A DNA stretch of 64,000 nucleotides from Selaginella moellendorffii (Eukaryota; Streptophyta; Lycopodiopsida; Selaginellales; Selaginellaceae), in contig NW_003314324.1 in the NCBI RefSeq assembly GCF_000143415.4, positions 948,539 through 1,012,538 on the forward strand, read 5' to 3'. The first letter of the stretch is position 1. Each line of letters begins with the position of its first letter. Below the pieces are notes generated by a model. The model was not told the DNA's origin. It searched no databases and saw nothing but the letters and a program-made list of their open reading frames with translations. The translations under genes and the position numbers were made by a program. Positions 1 to 10,401 of the stretch are shown here, in pieces.

Positions 1-216
1 TTTGCTGGATCCTTGAGCCGAAAGTGAAGCAAGCTCCTGCTGCATGCGAAGAAGGGTCGCCTTCAGCTCGGTATTCTCAGACTGGATTTTTGCAAGGACT
101 TCAGCAAAGAAATCAAGATGGCTTGGAGACTCCATTGGCAAGAAGAAAGAAAAGAAAAGGGGGAAAAAGACAAAGGCAATCAAATAATCAAAACGAGCTA
201 AAAGAAAAGCAAAAAA

Positions 217-231
217 CACAATCTGAATCAA
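217..231 (-). promoter_or_regulatory. self-complementary primer-binding site (inverted copy)
   Basis: Just inside the LTR, 217-231 reads CACAATCTGAATCAA on the plus strand. The same 15 bases occur inverted inside the LTR at 324-338, about 30 bp after the TATA box in the direction of transcription. The usual tRNA-Met primer site (TGGTATCAGAG) is absent. The arrangement fits priming of minus-strand DNA by the 5' end of the element's own RNA. Confidence 0.7.
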
Positions 232-233
232 AC

Positions 234-646
234 TGTCAAGACCCCCAACAAGATCAAGACTGGAAAATGCTAAAGACAAAGAGAAAAAGCTAGTGAAAAC
301 AAAGAAAAGGCCTTAGACTGGTGTTGATTCAGATTGTGGAGAAATGGAACAAGGCTAACCTATATATACTATAGGTTGATGAAGCTCCACCACTCTTGGA
401 TCGAGGACGGCCTAAATATAGCTGAGGTCGAGGAGGCGCCACATCATCATCAGGAATGTGGCTCGAGACTCAGGAATCGGGAAGTGTCTCGAGAGTCAGG
501 AATAGGGAAGTGTCTCGAGAGTCAGGAATAGGGAAGTGTCTCGAGAGTCAGGAATAGGGAAGTGTCTCGAGACTCAGTAATGTGGTCTGCAGGTCAGGAA
601 TCCGGTGAGAGTCAGGAATGTGGCAAGAATTGGGGGATTCCTGACA
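234..646 (-). repeat. 5' LTR of the truncated inverted Ty3/gypsy copy
   Basis: On the minus strand the LTR begins TGTCA and ends TGACA. It is 413 bp, the same length as the 5' LTR at 52606. It contains a TATATATA box (361-368) and a 26-bp unit repeated in tandem about four times (starts at 481, 507, 533, 559). The equal length is a coincidence of indels: this copy has one more 26-bp unit but lacks a short segment present in the other copy. Confidence 0.9.
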
Positions 647-3181
647 GCTTTAGGTTAGTCAGCCATGCCCGATATACCCATTATCTCTACTATACATTTA
701 GAACCCTGTATATCCCCCCTTCCCCCCCTCCCCCCTTTCCTTAAGGAACATATGCTTTGGGCTTTCACCCCAAGCTTAATATCAAGAGTTAGTTTCTGAG
801 ACTAACTCAAAACTTATTAATATGGAATGGTGCTAGAATGTGAATTTTGGATATGGGACGAACACCATTGTGTTTAAGCCAATCTTTACATTCCATAGAT
901 ATGCCAAATTATCAAATCTAGACACTTTTCATAATTAGTTAATGGAACGAAATGAGTCCAATACAAAGGGCATGATAGCGAGGGTGTTTAACAGACACAC
1001 TAAACTATTATTTAGTGAATATTGAGGGACCAATCTCAATATCATAGGGGTTCTTGATACTAGCAGTGCAAACCAATGACACAAATTTCTCAAACTAAGC
1101 TGAGTATATTTAGCAAAAAATACATAGGGTTCCTATCTTATGTTTATCTAATTTAAGTGCATGGCCATTGACCAGTTTTTCAACTAGCTCAAGTGGGAAT
1201 TAATAACGGGTCCAACAATATTGACCTTTTGCCATTGTGGCAGTAAGGAAAGAATGTCTGTAAAGACAAGCCGACAAATAACTTTCGATATAATGTGTCT
1301 CAAAGTATCTGCATAAGCCCATGCTATCTTAGATTCCTTATGCTTCTTTGTCTAAATCTTGAGTATAAACTGACAACTTATAAGGCTTAGAAATCCTTCC
1401 CTAAACTTGCATTCTAGCCAATCCAAGCCTAGCTCCTATCCACCTAGATGATCCAAGAATTTTTCCTTGTTGACATTCCACTAGATATGTGCTAACCCAG
1501 TTGTCATTATAGATCTTATTTAGAGAATGATGTTGTATACAAACCACCCATTAACCTCTTTGGCTGTGAAAAGAGTGGAAAGCCAATCCTGATTTTTGTT
1601 TATCTGACCACTCCTTTGAAAGAAGGAAGTTTGAACTTTCTTGAAATCATGGAATCTCATGAAATGTAGCGACTCCACCTTTGAACACTCATGGAGGGGG
1701 AATTATTGGTCTCTTATGCATGGTTAGCTTGAATATTGAGCTATAAGCCATTGGGACATGTATATCCTCCTCTACAAGTCCTCGTGTGTTCCATGGCACC
1801 TCAAATTCCTCCCAATTTGAATCATCTGACACCTCACTTTCCTTCTACATAGAATATTTGACCCGATGTCCTGCTCTTCTCCACTTGATGGATGATTTGT
1901 TGGTGGAGAGTTTGTACATCACCCTCCAACATCCAAGAATCCACCATTACCACCATATTTCAAATTAAATATCTAATTCCATTCATCTTGACCTTCAGCA
2001 TGCTAAAAACCCCTTTGCTTGATCAAAAGATGGTGTGGATCTTCCTCCTCAACTAGATCTAGTCGGGCATTTGAAGTTCCCATCTAGCCTAGAATGTTGA
2101 AACCCTTGATGCCAATCTACTGCCAAAAGCCTCATTGATCTTCCTCCTCTTTCGCTAGGCTTATTTGCTGCCTCTTGAGCTACTGCTGCCTTTTAATGAA
2201 TTAATTACTTGTCTAAATCCAAGCTGGGACTGATCAATATGGCGGTAGTGGAAGGGTACCACATAGTGGCTAATTGTTACTTCTTTGTTAACTTCTAGCA
2301 TTTGGCTGCCCTAGGCCTACCCAACTCTGATCTAGCCTGATAGTGGCCTTCCACCAGCTGGGAATGATGCAGCCTAGCTCCTAGTGCTGTGGGTATGCTT
2401 CAGACTGTAGCAAATGATGATTCCTGGTCACCCGAGTAGTATCAACTCCTTAAATCATTCTCCTTTGTTCACTGTGACTCCACTAACTCACTTCTATCTC
2501 TCCTTGGGTGATGCTTGACACCTCTCTACATTTGGGATCACCATGTTTCCATATCCAAGTAAGTCCCTCAGAGTTTCCCATAAACATGACCAAAAGATGT
2601 CAGACCAGCCTTTTTCTCTTTCAGACTAGTGGGACAACTCTAAACACTCTTTCTGTACCTAGACAAGCTCAGGAACACTATGTTTTTGCAACTAATCGCA
2701 AGCTACACTAAGATTCTTCTCCAACTCATGGTGACTGAGTTCCTTCCTCACTCTGGAATTGCAAAACACACTTAATAAACTCAAACAAAGGACTTTAAAC
2801 TCCTGCCTTTTATATTCCCAAATCTACCTTTTATACTCCCAAATATGAGATTCCTTTATGCTACTTGATGATGCTTTTCCATGAGATTCTTGTGATCTCC
2901 CAATGCTGCAGTTTTGCTAAACCACAACTCCTTCTAGAAGCCAGCACCTTAATTCCTTGTGCCTAGCCCCCAAAATCTTTAATTTCACCACCTAGCACTT
3001 CTTCCCTGTCATCTTCCACATCACCTTGCCTTGTGGATCAAACCCAACTTTGATTTTTCTCCTGCGCATTCCAAGAGCACATTGTAAAAGCTTGTAAGAT
3101 GTTATGGTTTGGTTTAAGACATGCTGCCACTTCTTGTAACATCTTGGAAGAGAGATTCATCTCCTTGCCCAACTATAAAGC
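647..3181. other. intergenic, no recognisable gene
   Basis: AT-rich sequence with stops in all frames and only short, unconvincing open frames. I recognise no protein domain, RNA gene or terminal repeat in it. It may be old transposon debris, but nothing visible proves this. Confidence 0.5.
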
Positions 3182-3784
3182 ATGGGACCTAACTACATGG
3201 ATGCAATGCAAGTTTTATTTGCAATGGAAGTCCATTTTGCCCTACCTCCTACTATCAATAAGAAATTTCTCCCAGTCAGGGACACTGTGCTTTCCAGACA
3301 GAGATGCCGCTGTGGAATGAGAGGCAGATTTGACAAGCAAGAGCCAGGCAAGTAGTTTTCCTCTCTTGAACTGTCATCGATCGATCGAACTTGTGACTAA
3401 TAGACGGTCAGAAATACTCCCCTGGGGTGGACATGGCGGTCTCGTTTCTCAAATTCTACAAGAGTAAGAAACGCGTGAAGCGATGCGATTGAAATTCCAG
3501 AACATTTCTAATAGCCCTCTTCTTTTCTTTAGGAGAGATTTCGCCGCTGCTGCCCGGTTCCTGTAGATTTGTGCCGACTTGCAGCGATTACTCAATCCAA
3601 GCATACCAAAAGTATGGCGTCGTCAAAGGCACAATCCTGACTGGGTCTCGCCTCCTTCGCTGCAATCCTCTAGGTGGGTGGAGTTCAATCAATTCTAAGG
3701 CTGCGATTGATGGTTTTCGACGCGACAGGCCCCTCCGGATTTGATCCACCGCGCTGGTTTGACGAGGAGATCAACGAGAAATGA
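3182..3784 (+). CDS. plastid YidD-like protein (UPF0161 / haemolytic-domain family), membrane protein insertion factor
   Basis: Four exons fit: 3182-3347, 3404-3463, 3533-3673, 3729-3784. The spliced product ends with the YidD core: [15 protein letters not shown], then [11 protein letters not shown], the tract YGVVKG and the closing [15 protein letters not shown]. Bacterial YidD works near YidC in membrane protein insertion. Plant members (such as At3g09310) carry an N-terminal extension thought to target plastids. Here exon 1 gives a basic, Arg-rich leader ending in [12 protein letters not shown], joined in frame. The intron after exon 1 uses a GC donor (gcaagt) and a tag acceptor preceded by a good branch site. 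In-frame ATGs lie at 3182, 3197, 3206 and 3224, so the exact start is open; a stop at 3176-3178 bounds it. The core is certain, the leader is inferred. Confidence 0.82.
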
Positions 3785-4113
3785 GTGTGCTCTGTTTTTA
3801 GGGTTCTTCGTAACTTATAAAAAATCGGTTTTTTACCATTTCCAAAACATTTACAATTATCTCTTCTCTCAACGGCAGCAAATCATAGGGGAAAACCAAA
3901 GGAAAATAATGAAAGAGGAATTTACCTGCGAGGCAATTAGAAAAAGAAGGAAGAGATCGGCAGGGGGAGGAGAATTGGGATTTACACTTTGTGCCATCCA
4001 AAGAAGCAAAGGGGGAAAAAACGAAAATTAGCACCCGATTTTAATCGTCGCTCGATCGATCGCAAGAGGGACGCTCCTTCCTTCCATCCAACAAGCTGGG
4101 CGATCTCCCCTCT

Positions 4114-5265
4114 TCAGTTGATTGCCACCAGCTCGTTCACCCATCCCAGATCGGGGCAATTCTCGCCGCCACACTCGGCCAGATTCTTCGACTGATCGAA
4201 TCGCTGCGCGTAGTACTCGTCGTCGATCGCAGTCCGGCTCCAAATGCTGGGCGATCCCATGCCCAGCGACGGCGAGAGCGATCGCGCGCAGTCATTCGAT
4301 CGAAAGAGAGGAGACCTTCCATAGGGCGACGGCGACACGGGTGGGGACGAATATCCTCCAGGCGGCACGGAATATCCCACCCCGGGCTCGTTGAGTTCCA
4401 TCTGCCTGTGCAATGCCGCCACCAGGCTAGCGGCATTGCTAGTGCGCGAATTGAACGACAGCGATTGCCCCAGCAGCCTGGACCGTCGATCCGCCTCTAC
4501 CGCCGCGGCGGCGGCGGCGGCCGCCGTGACGTGCGGCATCGACTTCATCCTCTCCAGCGCCGCCGCCACGTGCCGCTGCGGCACCGCGGCGGCGGCGGCC
4601 AGCAGCGCGTGCGCGTCCGCCACCGCCGCGGCATGCGCGATGGACTTGAGCAGCGCGGCGTCCCTCGGCGGCGTGCCGCGCGGCGTACCGCACGGCGAGA
4701 GCGGCGGCGAGTTGTCCACCGGCGAGAGCGGCGGTGAGGAGGCAGAAGAGATCGAAGAAGCGGAAGACGAAGAAGTGGGCGATGGGAGGCGCAGCTGCTC
4801 GGGCGTGTGCGCGAAGAAGCACACCTTGCGCTTGCAATTCCGGCCGTCCTTGCAGGGCTGGGTGCGGTACCGCGCGGGATGCAGCCAGCACTCGAACACG
4901 CCGTGCGCCAGATCGCAGCTGTCCCCGTTCTTGCAGCAGCCCTTGCGGAAGTCGGGGCACGACGTGCCCGAGTAGTGGAAGCGGCGGGGATCCCTCCGCC
5001 GCGCCTTCTCGCCCGGATGCGCAAAGGGGCACTCTGTCCAGTCGTGGCTCCGCCCGCGCATGCACCGCCGGACCTTGAATTCGAACATCCGGAACTCGTC
5101 GCACGCGTAGAGGTGCTCCGGCGACCACGAATCCTCGTTGTTGGAGGGCAGGAATTTGTGGAGCGCCCCCATGCTTGTCGGGCTGTCGCAGCTCCCGCTG
5201 TCGGCCGACACCGATCCAAACGCATTGCCGCCGCTGCCGCCACCCATCCCTACATGCAGATCCAT
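4114..5265 (-). CDS. plant RR-TZF tandem CCCH zinc-finger protein (AtTZF1-6 type)
   Basis: Intronless gene of 383 codons. Residues 55-100 form the Arg-rich segment that precedes the fingers in this plant family ([14 protein letters not shown], then [20 protein letters not shown]). Finger 1 is C103-X7-C111-X5-C117-X3-H121 and finger 2 is C138-X5-C144-X4-C149-X3-H153, the spacing specific to plant RR-TZF proteins. The C-terminal half is rich in Ala and Ser and carries no ankyrin repeats, placing it with the shorter AtTZF1-6 class. Family members bind AU-rich mRNAs, move between nucleus and P-bodies or stress granules, and act in ABA, gibberellin and stress responses. The start is the first ATG of the frame. 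Long open frames on the other strand come from its high GC content. Confidence 0.9.
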   Translation of the reverse strand: MDLHVGMGGGSGGNAFGSVSADSGSCDSPTSMGALHKFLPSNNEDSWSPEHLYACDEFRMFEFKVRRCMRGRSHDWTECPFAHPGEKARRRDPRRFHYSGTSCPDFRKGCCKNGDSCDLAHGVFECWLHPARYRTQPCKDGRNCKRKVCFFAHTPEQLRLPSPTSSSSASSISSASSPPLSPVDNSPPLSPCGTPRGTPPRDAALLKSIAHAAAVADAHALLAAAAAVPQRHVAAALERMKSMPHVTAAAAAAAAVEADRRSRLLGQSLSFNSRTSNAASLVAALHRQMELNEPGVGYSVPPGGYSSPPVSPSPYGRSPLFRSNDCARSLSPSLGMGSPSIWSRTAIDDEYYAQRFDQSKNLAECGGENCPDLGWVNELVAIN

Positions 5266-5436
5266 CCCCGCGCTCGAGCTCGCTCGCGCTGTTCTTCTTC
5301 TTGTGTGATCTTCTTCTAATCTACGCTGCCTCCCCTCTTTTCTTCTTTTCTTTGCGAGCGAAGCACCGCGCGGTCTTCTTATCCGCGGCCCCTGGAAACT
5401 CTGCTTATAAACGGATCAAAACCCACTTCCCGCTTG

Positions 5437-5518
5437 ACACGTGGCGCGGTGCAGGCCCTCGGATTAAAGAGATCCGTCACACAAATGCCACGGACACGTG
5501 GCGGGACTTACCACGTGC
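5437..5518 (-). promoter_or_regulatory. cluster of G-box/ABRE-like motifs upstream of the TZF gene
   Basis: Three motifs with ACGTG cores lie within 82 bp: ACACGTGGC at 5437-5445, ACACGTGGC at 5494-5502 and CCACGTGC at 5511-5518. They sit 170-250 bp upstream of the TZF start codon. A TATA-like TTTATAAG (minus strand) lies at about 5403-5410, between the cluster and the gene. Such clusters are bound by bZIP factors of the ABF/ABI5 type, which fits the ABA and stress roles of RR-TZF genes. The role here is inferred. Confidence 0.55.
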
Positions 5519-6875
5519 GATATGGCCAATCCCACGGCCGCGGATCGTTTTGCAGGTTAACGGCAAGGGGACGTACGCTAACGCCGCTAGTGCCAGACGC
5601 GTTAACGACCCAGTAGTCAACAAAGCAGCGCCGCGAAGGTTCGGGCCCTAACGCGGCGTGCCCTAGCCCCAGGTGGGAATCGATCCCGCGACGCGCGACT
5701 TTCTCTTTTTCTTTTGCGGTCACGTTGATGTCGTGTCAAGTTTATGGGCGAGATTCCCCTGGAATCTTGACATTTATATTGGCTTCTTCAAGGTTTGGAT
5801 TGGGTAAGCACACATCATCTTTTTTAACTTTCAAGCAGGCCATAGTGGAGAATACTATTGATACTGTGAGCCCCCGTCCCCGTGTCCTACGCGAAGAAAA
5901 AAAAAAAAGAAAACGACCTTGCTCTTAACATTAGTACCATAGCGATTATAATATCCTTTACTTCCTCCACGTAGTGCTTTGGATTTGATGACATCTCCAC
6001 TTTGATGAAAGCTTTTACTTTCTATTTCTTTCTTATTCACCGGGTCAAGCTGACCAAACATCTCACATGACCCAGGCGATTAAGTTATTCACCTAAAGGT
6101 GAAGGCCCCGCGTTATTCCATCTACTTTAACCGTGTCGCGTTTGTGCGCCACTCGCTAGCTAGCTAGTGCCAAAGTGAATGTTTGGACAAAAAAGTTTCC
6201 CCTTTATTATTTACCCCACACGTCCTTGTTTCCGCTAATGCAATGAACCTTGTATGCCCAATGTATGTCGGCCCATGGTTTGTGTTTAATCTCGTATAAT
6301 CCCATGTGGCCCTGAGGTTGTTTATATGATTCTATCAGCCTCACGTGCGCGTGGGCACTTATCCGCAACGTTGTCGCGGTGGAATATTCTCCGAGGATAT
6401 CCTTATCCCGGGCCTTGCATGGGGCCCGGGGGCCAGCGTACGGAGATCGGTTTCGCGACAACGATAAAAAGTGAGGCCTCGTGACGTGGTTGTGGATAGG
6501 CACGAGGGCGGCCATACCTCCTCATTATTAACAAATATCTTCTTTAATTATGGTTCTTATTTTTCCCTCCTGCCCCTTTTTTCTCCTCCTTGCGCATGAA
6601 AGAAAATCTCATCCATCCAAGCCTGTCGCTCTCGGATTCGATTCGATTTGGTCCCCTGTTCCGGGACCCGCCAGGATCGCTACTACTACCAGGAATATGC
6701 TTCTACCGGTGATGGAATGTGCGAGGAAGCGGAATATGCTGCTGGCGGAATGTCCTGCGCATGTTTTTGAAAGTTTGAAAGACTTGTGGCGCTAACTGCG
6801 GGGATGGGCTCCGTTACAAAAAGAGAGTCGACACATTGAATGCCTCGCAGCACCAGATTTTTTGGAGATTGATTC
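5519..6875. other. intergenic region between divergent TZF and expansin genes
   Basis: About 1.3 kb with no convincing reading frame. It should hold distal promoter sequence for the TZF gene (minus) and the promoter of the expansin gene (plus). Only short, unmatched open frames were seen. Confidence 0.5.
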
Positions 6876-7859
6876 ATGACACTCGGAGCTCTGGTGTTCT
6901 TCGCTGCTGTATTGGCTGTGATTTGCGATGCCAGGAGTTTGAATGAAACGCTGTTCAGATCGTCCGCAATGGAGATCAATGTGATCAATGCTAGCGAGTG
7001 GCAGACCGGAAGGGGAACTTGGTATGGTCCTCCCCTTGGCACTGGAACAAACAGTGAGCTAGTCTGGTCTCATGTTTAAATGATGATATCATCGGTTCTG
7101 ATCGATTCTCTTTTGTGCAGCGGGTGCCTGTGGGTATGGCGAACTTGAGGGGACTCCTTACGATTCCAATATCGTCGCCATAGGAAGCGAGAGCTTTAAC
7201 GATGGCCTTGGTTGTGGAGCTTGCTTCGAGGTAAATTGCTAGCTCTAGCAGAAGAAGTGAAAGGTTTCCTGAATCTTGGTGAGAATTTGATTTGATCAAT
7301 GATTTAGGTAAGGTGTGTCAATGACACGAATTGCCGAGAGGAGCCCACGACTGTGGTGGTGGTGACTGACGAATGCCCAGAGTGTCCCGCGGACCAGCTA
7401 GACTTCAGCGGCACAGCGTTTGAGAGCCTCGCAATAGAAGGTCAAGGTGACGCTCTTCGAGCCAAGGGCATCATTTCAATCGAGTATAGACGGTAAAACC
7501 ATCCGGATATAGTCGATCACAAGAGAATAACACTTCTATATTGATCCAGGAAGTCTTGCGACTTTGCAGCCAACATCACCTTCGAAGTTGTGCCCGGATC
7601 AAACGAGTTTTGGATCGCGTTCTTGGTGAAGTATGTGCCAGGATACGGGGCGCTTCAAAGCGTGGAAGTCCAGAGCAGTGGAAGCAACACTTGGGAGAAC
7701 GCCGCTCACCTGTGGGGAGCGGTGTGGCAAATCGATGGCCCTTTGACAACTCCAACTTCGGTGAGGGTGACGACCGTGGGTGGCGAAGTTGCCACTTGTG
7801 TTCTAACCGGGATCACGAGCTGGTCGCCTGGAGAAACTTCTACTTGTGGTGAAAGTTGA
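6876..7859 (+). CDS. beta-expansin-like cell-wall loosening protein
   Basis: Four exons: 6876-7053, 7121-7230, 7308-7492, 7550-7859, giving about 260 residues. Residues 1-19 are a signal peptide (LGALVFFAAVLAVICDA). The GH45-like domain follows with GTWYGPP, ACGYG, GCGACFEVRC and TDECPEC. The C-terminal half resembles the expansin CBM63 domain, with FLVKYVPG and HLWGAVWQIDGP, matching the beta-expansin pattern of a WG-(A)-W-R/Q-ID segment. Expansins are secreted and loosen the wall without hydrolysis. The usual HFD motif is changed: the matching segment reads QLDFSGTAF, so the Asp is kept but the His is lost. Phases agree at every splice site. The class (beta or expansin-like) would need a tree. 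Confidence 0.88.
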
Positions 7860-7922
7860 CTACAATATAGTAATTATAAAAATTTAGACATAATTATTAT
7901 TTAGAAGTAATAATCATAATTA

Positions 7923-7995
7923 GGGGATGTAGCTCAAATGGTAGAGCAGTTGTTCAGCATACATCAGGTAGAAGGATCGATACCTCCCATCTCCA
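7923..7995 (+). tRNA. tRNA-Ala(AGC)-like sequence, probably a pseudogene
   Basis: The stretch folds as a tRNA. The acceptor stem is GGGGATG with CATCTCC, the D stem GCTC with GAGC, and the T loop ATCGATA as in plant tRNA-Ala. The anticodon loop reads TCAGCAT, giving AGC for alanine. Three defects are visible: position 33 is C instead of the near-universal U, the anticodon stem has a T-T mismatch, and the T stem has an A-C mismatch. Box A is good. It is intronless with no encoded CCA. I judge it a decayed or weakly functional copy. Confidence 0.6.
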
Positions 7996-8378
7996 TAGTT
8001 TCCTTTGTTATTGATGCTTAAGCTCAAATAAATCTCAAGATGCATGAACTGTTATCATCACATTACTTTGGATGCTTGGCCTTTAAGCTTTGATTCCATT
8101 AAAAAAACAATTTATGTTTCCTTGTTTATAAATCAATAGATTGTTTCTTTCATGCATTAAGTTTAAAGATTTGGAAAGACTAAATTAAGCACTTGTTTTT
8201 GTTCCAGTGAGTGTTCTTAACAGCCGGAATTTGTAGAGAAAAATCTATAAATAAATCTTAAATATATAAATCATTTGTATCATATATATTATATAAATCA
8301 TATAAATATTAAATAAATAATTATTAAGCCTTATACCTTTTATTACTATAAAACAAGGTAATGTTATTTTAGGGTTAA
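7996..8378. other. AT-rich intergenic spacer with telobox at its 3' end
   Basis: Very AT-rich, no gene seen. It ends in TTTTAGGGTTAA (8367-8378), a telobox-like motif that abuts the start codon of the HAD gene. Confidence 0.5.
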
Positions 8379-9002
8379 ATGTTGAGAAAGGCTTTACGTG
8401 GGGTGGTGTGTGATCTGGATGGAACGCTGCGGATCCCGCCCTCGCTCGATCTCAAGGCCCTGCTATCCTCGCTTGCAAATCGCAAGTTTCCATGTAGGGA
8501 CGAGGCCGAGCTAGCACGCCAGGCTGTAGAAAGGGCGAAGGCGCTCCAGAGCTCTGGCGAAACATCACTCCCCGGGGCATTAGAGCTCTGCGACTTCATC
8601 GATTCGATCCCGCTGCCACGCGCGATCATCACGTTGAGCAGTAGAGCTGACGCGCAGAAACACGAGGTGAAGGAGCTCGCGAGGGCGTCGAGGAGATTTT
8701 CACCGATTTTTGGGGGGGAGGAGAAGGTGGTGAAGCCGTCGCCCGAGCCGCTGCTGCGAGTGTGCCACAAGTGGGGCGTGGAGCCAGGCCAAGTTTTGAT
8801 GGTGGGCGATTCGGCAAAGTATGATATCGCCTGCGGCAACAGCGCGGGAGCAATCACTTGCCTCGTTGATCCGCTGTTTCGATACAGGATTGACGAGCTC
8901 ACCGGCGAGCGGCGGCCTGATTTCGTCGTCCATTCCCTCCACGAGATCCAAGAACTCATCAGAAAGATCGGCTACCTTCCCTTTGATTGTAAATTTGATT
9001 AG
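8379..9002 (+). CDS. HAD-superfamily hydrolase (At2g33255-like)
   Basis: Intronless frame of 207 codons. Motif I is CDLDGTL with the nucleophile Asp12 and general acid Asp14. Motif II is around TLSS (residues 85-88). Motif III is Lys119 in VVKPSPEPLL, and motif IV is GDSAKYD (Asp144, Asp149). All catalytic positions are present, so it should be an active Mg-dependent phosphatase or related hydrolase. The short helical insert between motifs I and II (about residues 17-75) acts as a small cap. The substrate cannot be read from sequence. The order and length resemble the Arabidopsis At2g33255 type. The ATG directly follows a telobox motif, so the 5' leader may be short or the true start may lie in an upstream exon that I did not find. 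Confidence 0.8.
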   Translation: MLRKALRGVVCDLDGTLRIPPSLDLKALLSSLANRKFPCRDEAELARQAVERAKALQSSGETSLPGALELCDFIDSIPLPRAIITLSSRADAQKHEVKELARASRRFSPIFGGEEKVVKPSPEPLLRVCHKWGVEPGQVLMVGDSAKYDIACGNSAGAITCLVDPLFRYRIDELTGERRPDFVVHSLHEIQELIRKIGYLPFDCKFD

Positions 9003-9280
9003 AGAGAAATATACTTACTTTGCGCTTTGATTATAGAGGACTTACTAGAACCCGCTAGAACCCTAGAGCGAAGTGGTCTCGATTTGTCGCGCAGAGCTGA
9101 GGTTGGTTCTTATTTCTCGTCAGATGCAATGCCGCTATTGGAGATCATGGGTGTTTTCGTAGTTTCTTGTTGTGATTCTCAGCTTCGTTTTCTTGACGAT
9201 TGAAAATACTCTGCGATTTCCTGTTAAATTTTGTGGTTTTTAACACACTCCTCTAACGAGATTTTGTTCTTGGACGAAGA

Positions 9281-10247
9281 ATGTTCCGCAACCTGGTGTC
9301 TGCGGCTAAGAGAGGTTTGCTCGCTCTAAAATTTTCGCTTGGAGTTTAAAGTTTTTCCTGGCCTCTCTTATAGTGTTCCAGCTGCAGCCTCCGAGCCAGC
9401 AACACCTCTTCTCGCTCACCACAGAGAAGGAGCTTGCCGCATGGGAGCACTACTCGGATAAAAGCTTTGGAGGTTCGTGAAGAGCTGGAAAAGTTCTTCG
9501 TTACTCGTTTTTTTTATTTTGCTTCAGGGCTGTCAACGAGCAACTTTGGACTGGGCAGCGAAGGCAAAGGTTTCGTGACACCTTCTTCGAAGTTCTAATT
9601 TTCTCACGGATTTTTCAGCTGTTTTCTGGGGAGATCTCAGCCTGGAGCTCGACCAGGACAAGGTCGTGCGGATCAAAAAGAGTGGATTCGCAGGACTCAA
9701 CACGAAAAGGGTGAGTGAATCACTACTTCGAACTCAAACGTTTTTTTCTTGCTCCTAGGACTATGGAATTTTCGATCTTGCTCCATTCGATGTGATCGAG
9801 ATGCGTCTCAAAGGGGATGGACGCGCCTACATGACCAGCGTAAGAAACTCTTTTGTCGTCTGAGTTTTTCCTCTCTTTTTTCATGCTTTTCATTGTAGTT
9901 GCGGACAGAGAACTGGGTTGACAGAGCTATCGCCGATGATAATAGTTGGCATCACGTAATTCACACAAGCAATGACGAGTGGAAAATCTACAAGGTAAAT
10001 AGCTGCAAGCTAAACGACCCAAAAACTTGTTCTGTATACGCAGCTTGCGATCAAAGACTACAAGAGGACATGGCACGGCCGAGTTTTGGAAGAACAATGC
10101 GAGATCAATCTTTCTAGGATTGTGGGAATGGGAATCCATGTCACGGCGAGAACAACGGCGGGAGAAATCCAGGGACCGGGTCCTTACAGGCTAGAGCTCG
10201 ACTGGATGAGAGCAGTGAGAACGAAAGACTTCCATAGAGATTTCTGA
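9281..10247 (+). CDS. CIA30-domain protein, mitochondrial complex I assembly factor (NDUFAF1-like)
   Basis: Seven exons fit: 9281-9314, 9374-9472, 9528-9569, 9619-9710, 9759-9839, 9899-9994, 10044-10247, giving 215 residues with all phases matching. The product opens with a short basic leader (MFRNLVSAAKR) that could target mitochondria. The CIA30 fold follows: ELAAWEHYSDKSFGG, STSNFGLGSEGKAVFWGDLSL, SGFAGLNTKRDY, LRLKGDGR-like and GPYRLELDWMRA near the end. CIA30/NDUFAF1 proteins help assemble NADH dehydrogenase; related domains exist in other oxidoreductase-linked proteins. Introns are 49-63 bp, typical of the window. The gene is compact and complete. Confidence 0.85.
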
Positions 10248-10401
10248 GACACTAGAGGTGAGCGAAGTTTTGTTTTGGATTAATACTTAGCTCGGAGTCC
10301 TACACATAGCAAAGTTTTCGGTCCAGCAATAAAAAAGTCGATGCATACCAATAGTTTTGCTTGCTCACTAGAATGAATCCAAGCCAATCGGTGAAACTAT
10401 T

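Larger units (their letters stand above)
1..646 (-). mobile_element. Ty3/gypsy LTR retrotransposon, truncated by window edge (inverted copy)
   Basis: This stretch is the reverse complement of 52606-53250, the start of the complete element near the right end. It holds an LTR (234-646), a primer-binding region (217-231) and the first codons of gag (start codon complement at 133-135, reading to base 1). The rest of the element lies left of the window, so its other LTR and target duplication cannot be checked. It proves the family has at least two copies in this region. Confidence 0.9.

Noticed and set aside
4391-5651. Long open frames on both strands across the TZF gene
   Set aside because: They overlap the RR-TZF coding sequence, have biased Arg/Ala composition caused by high GC, and show no domain.
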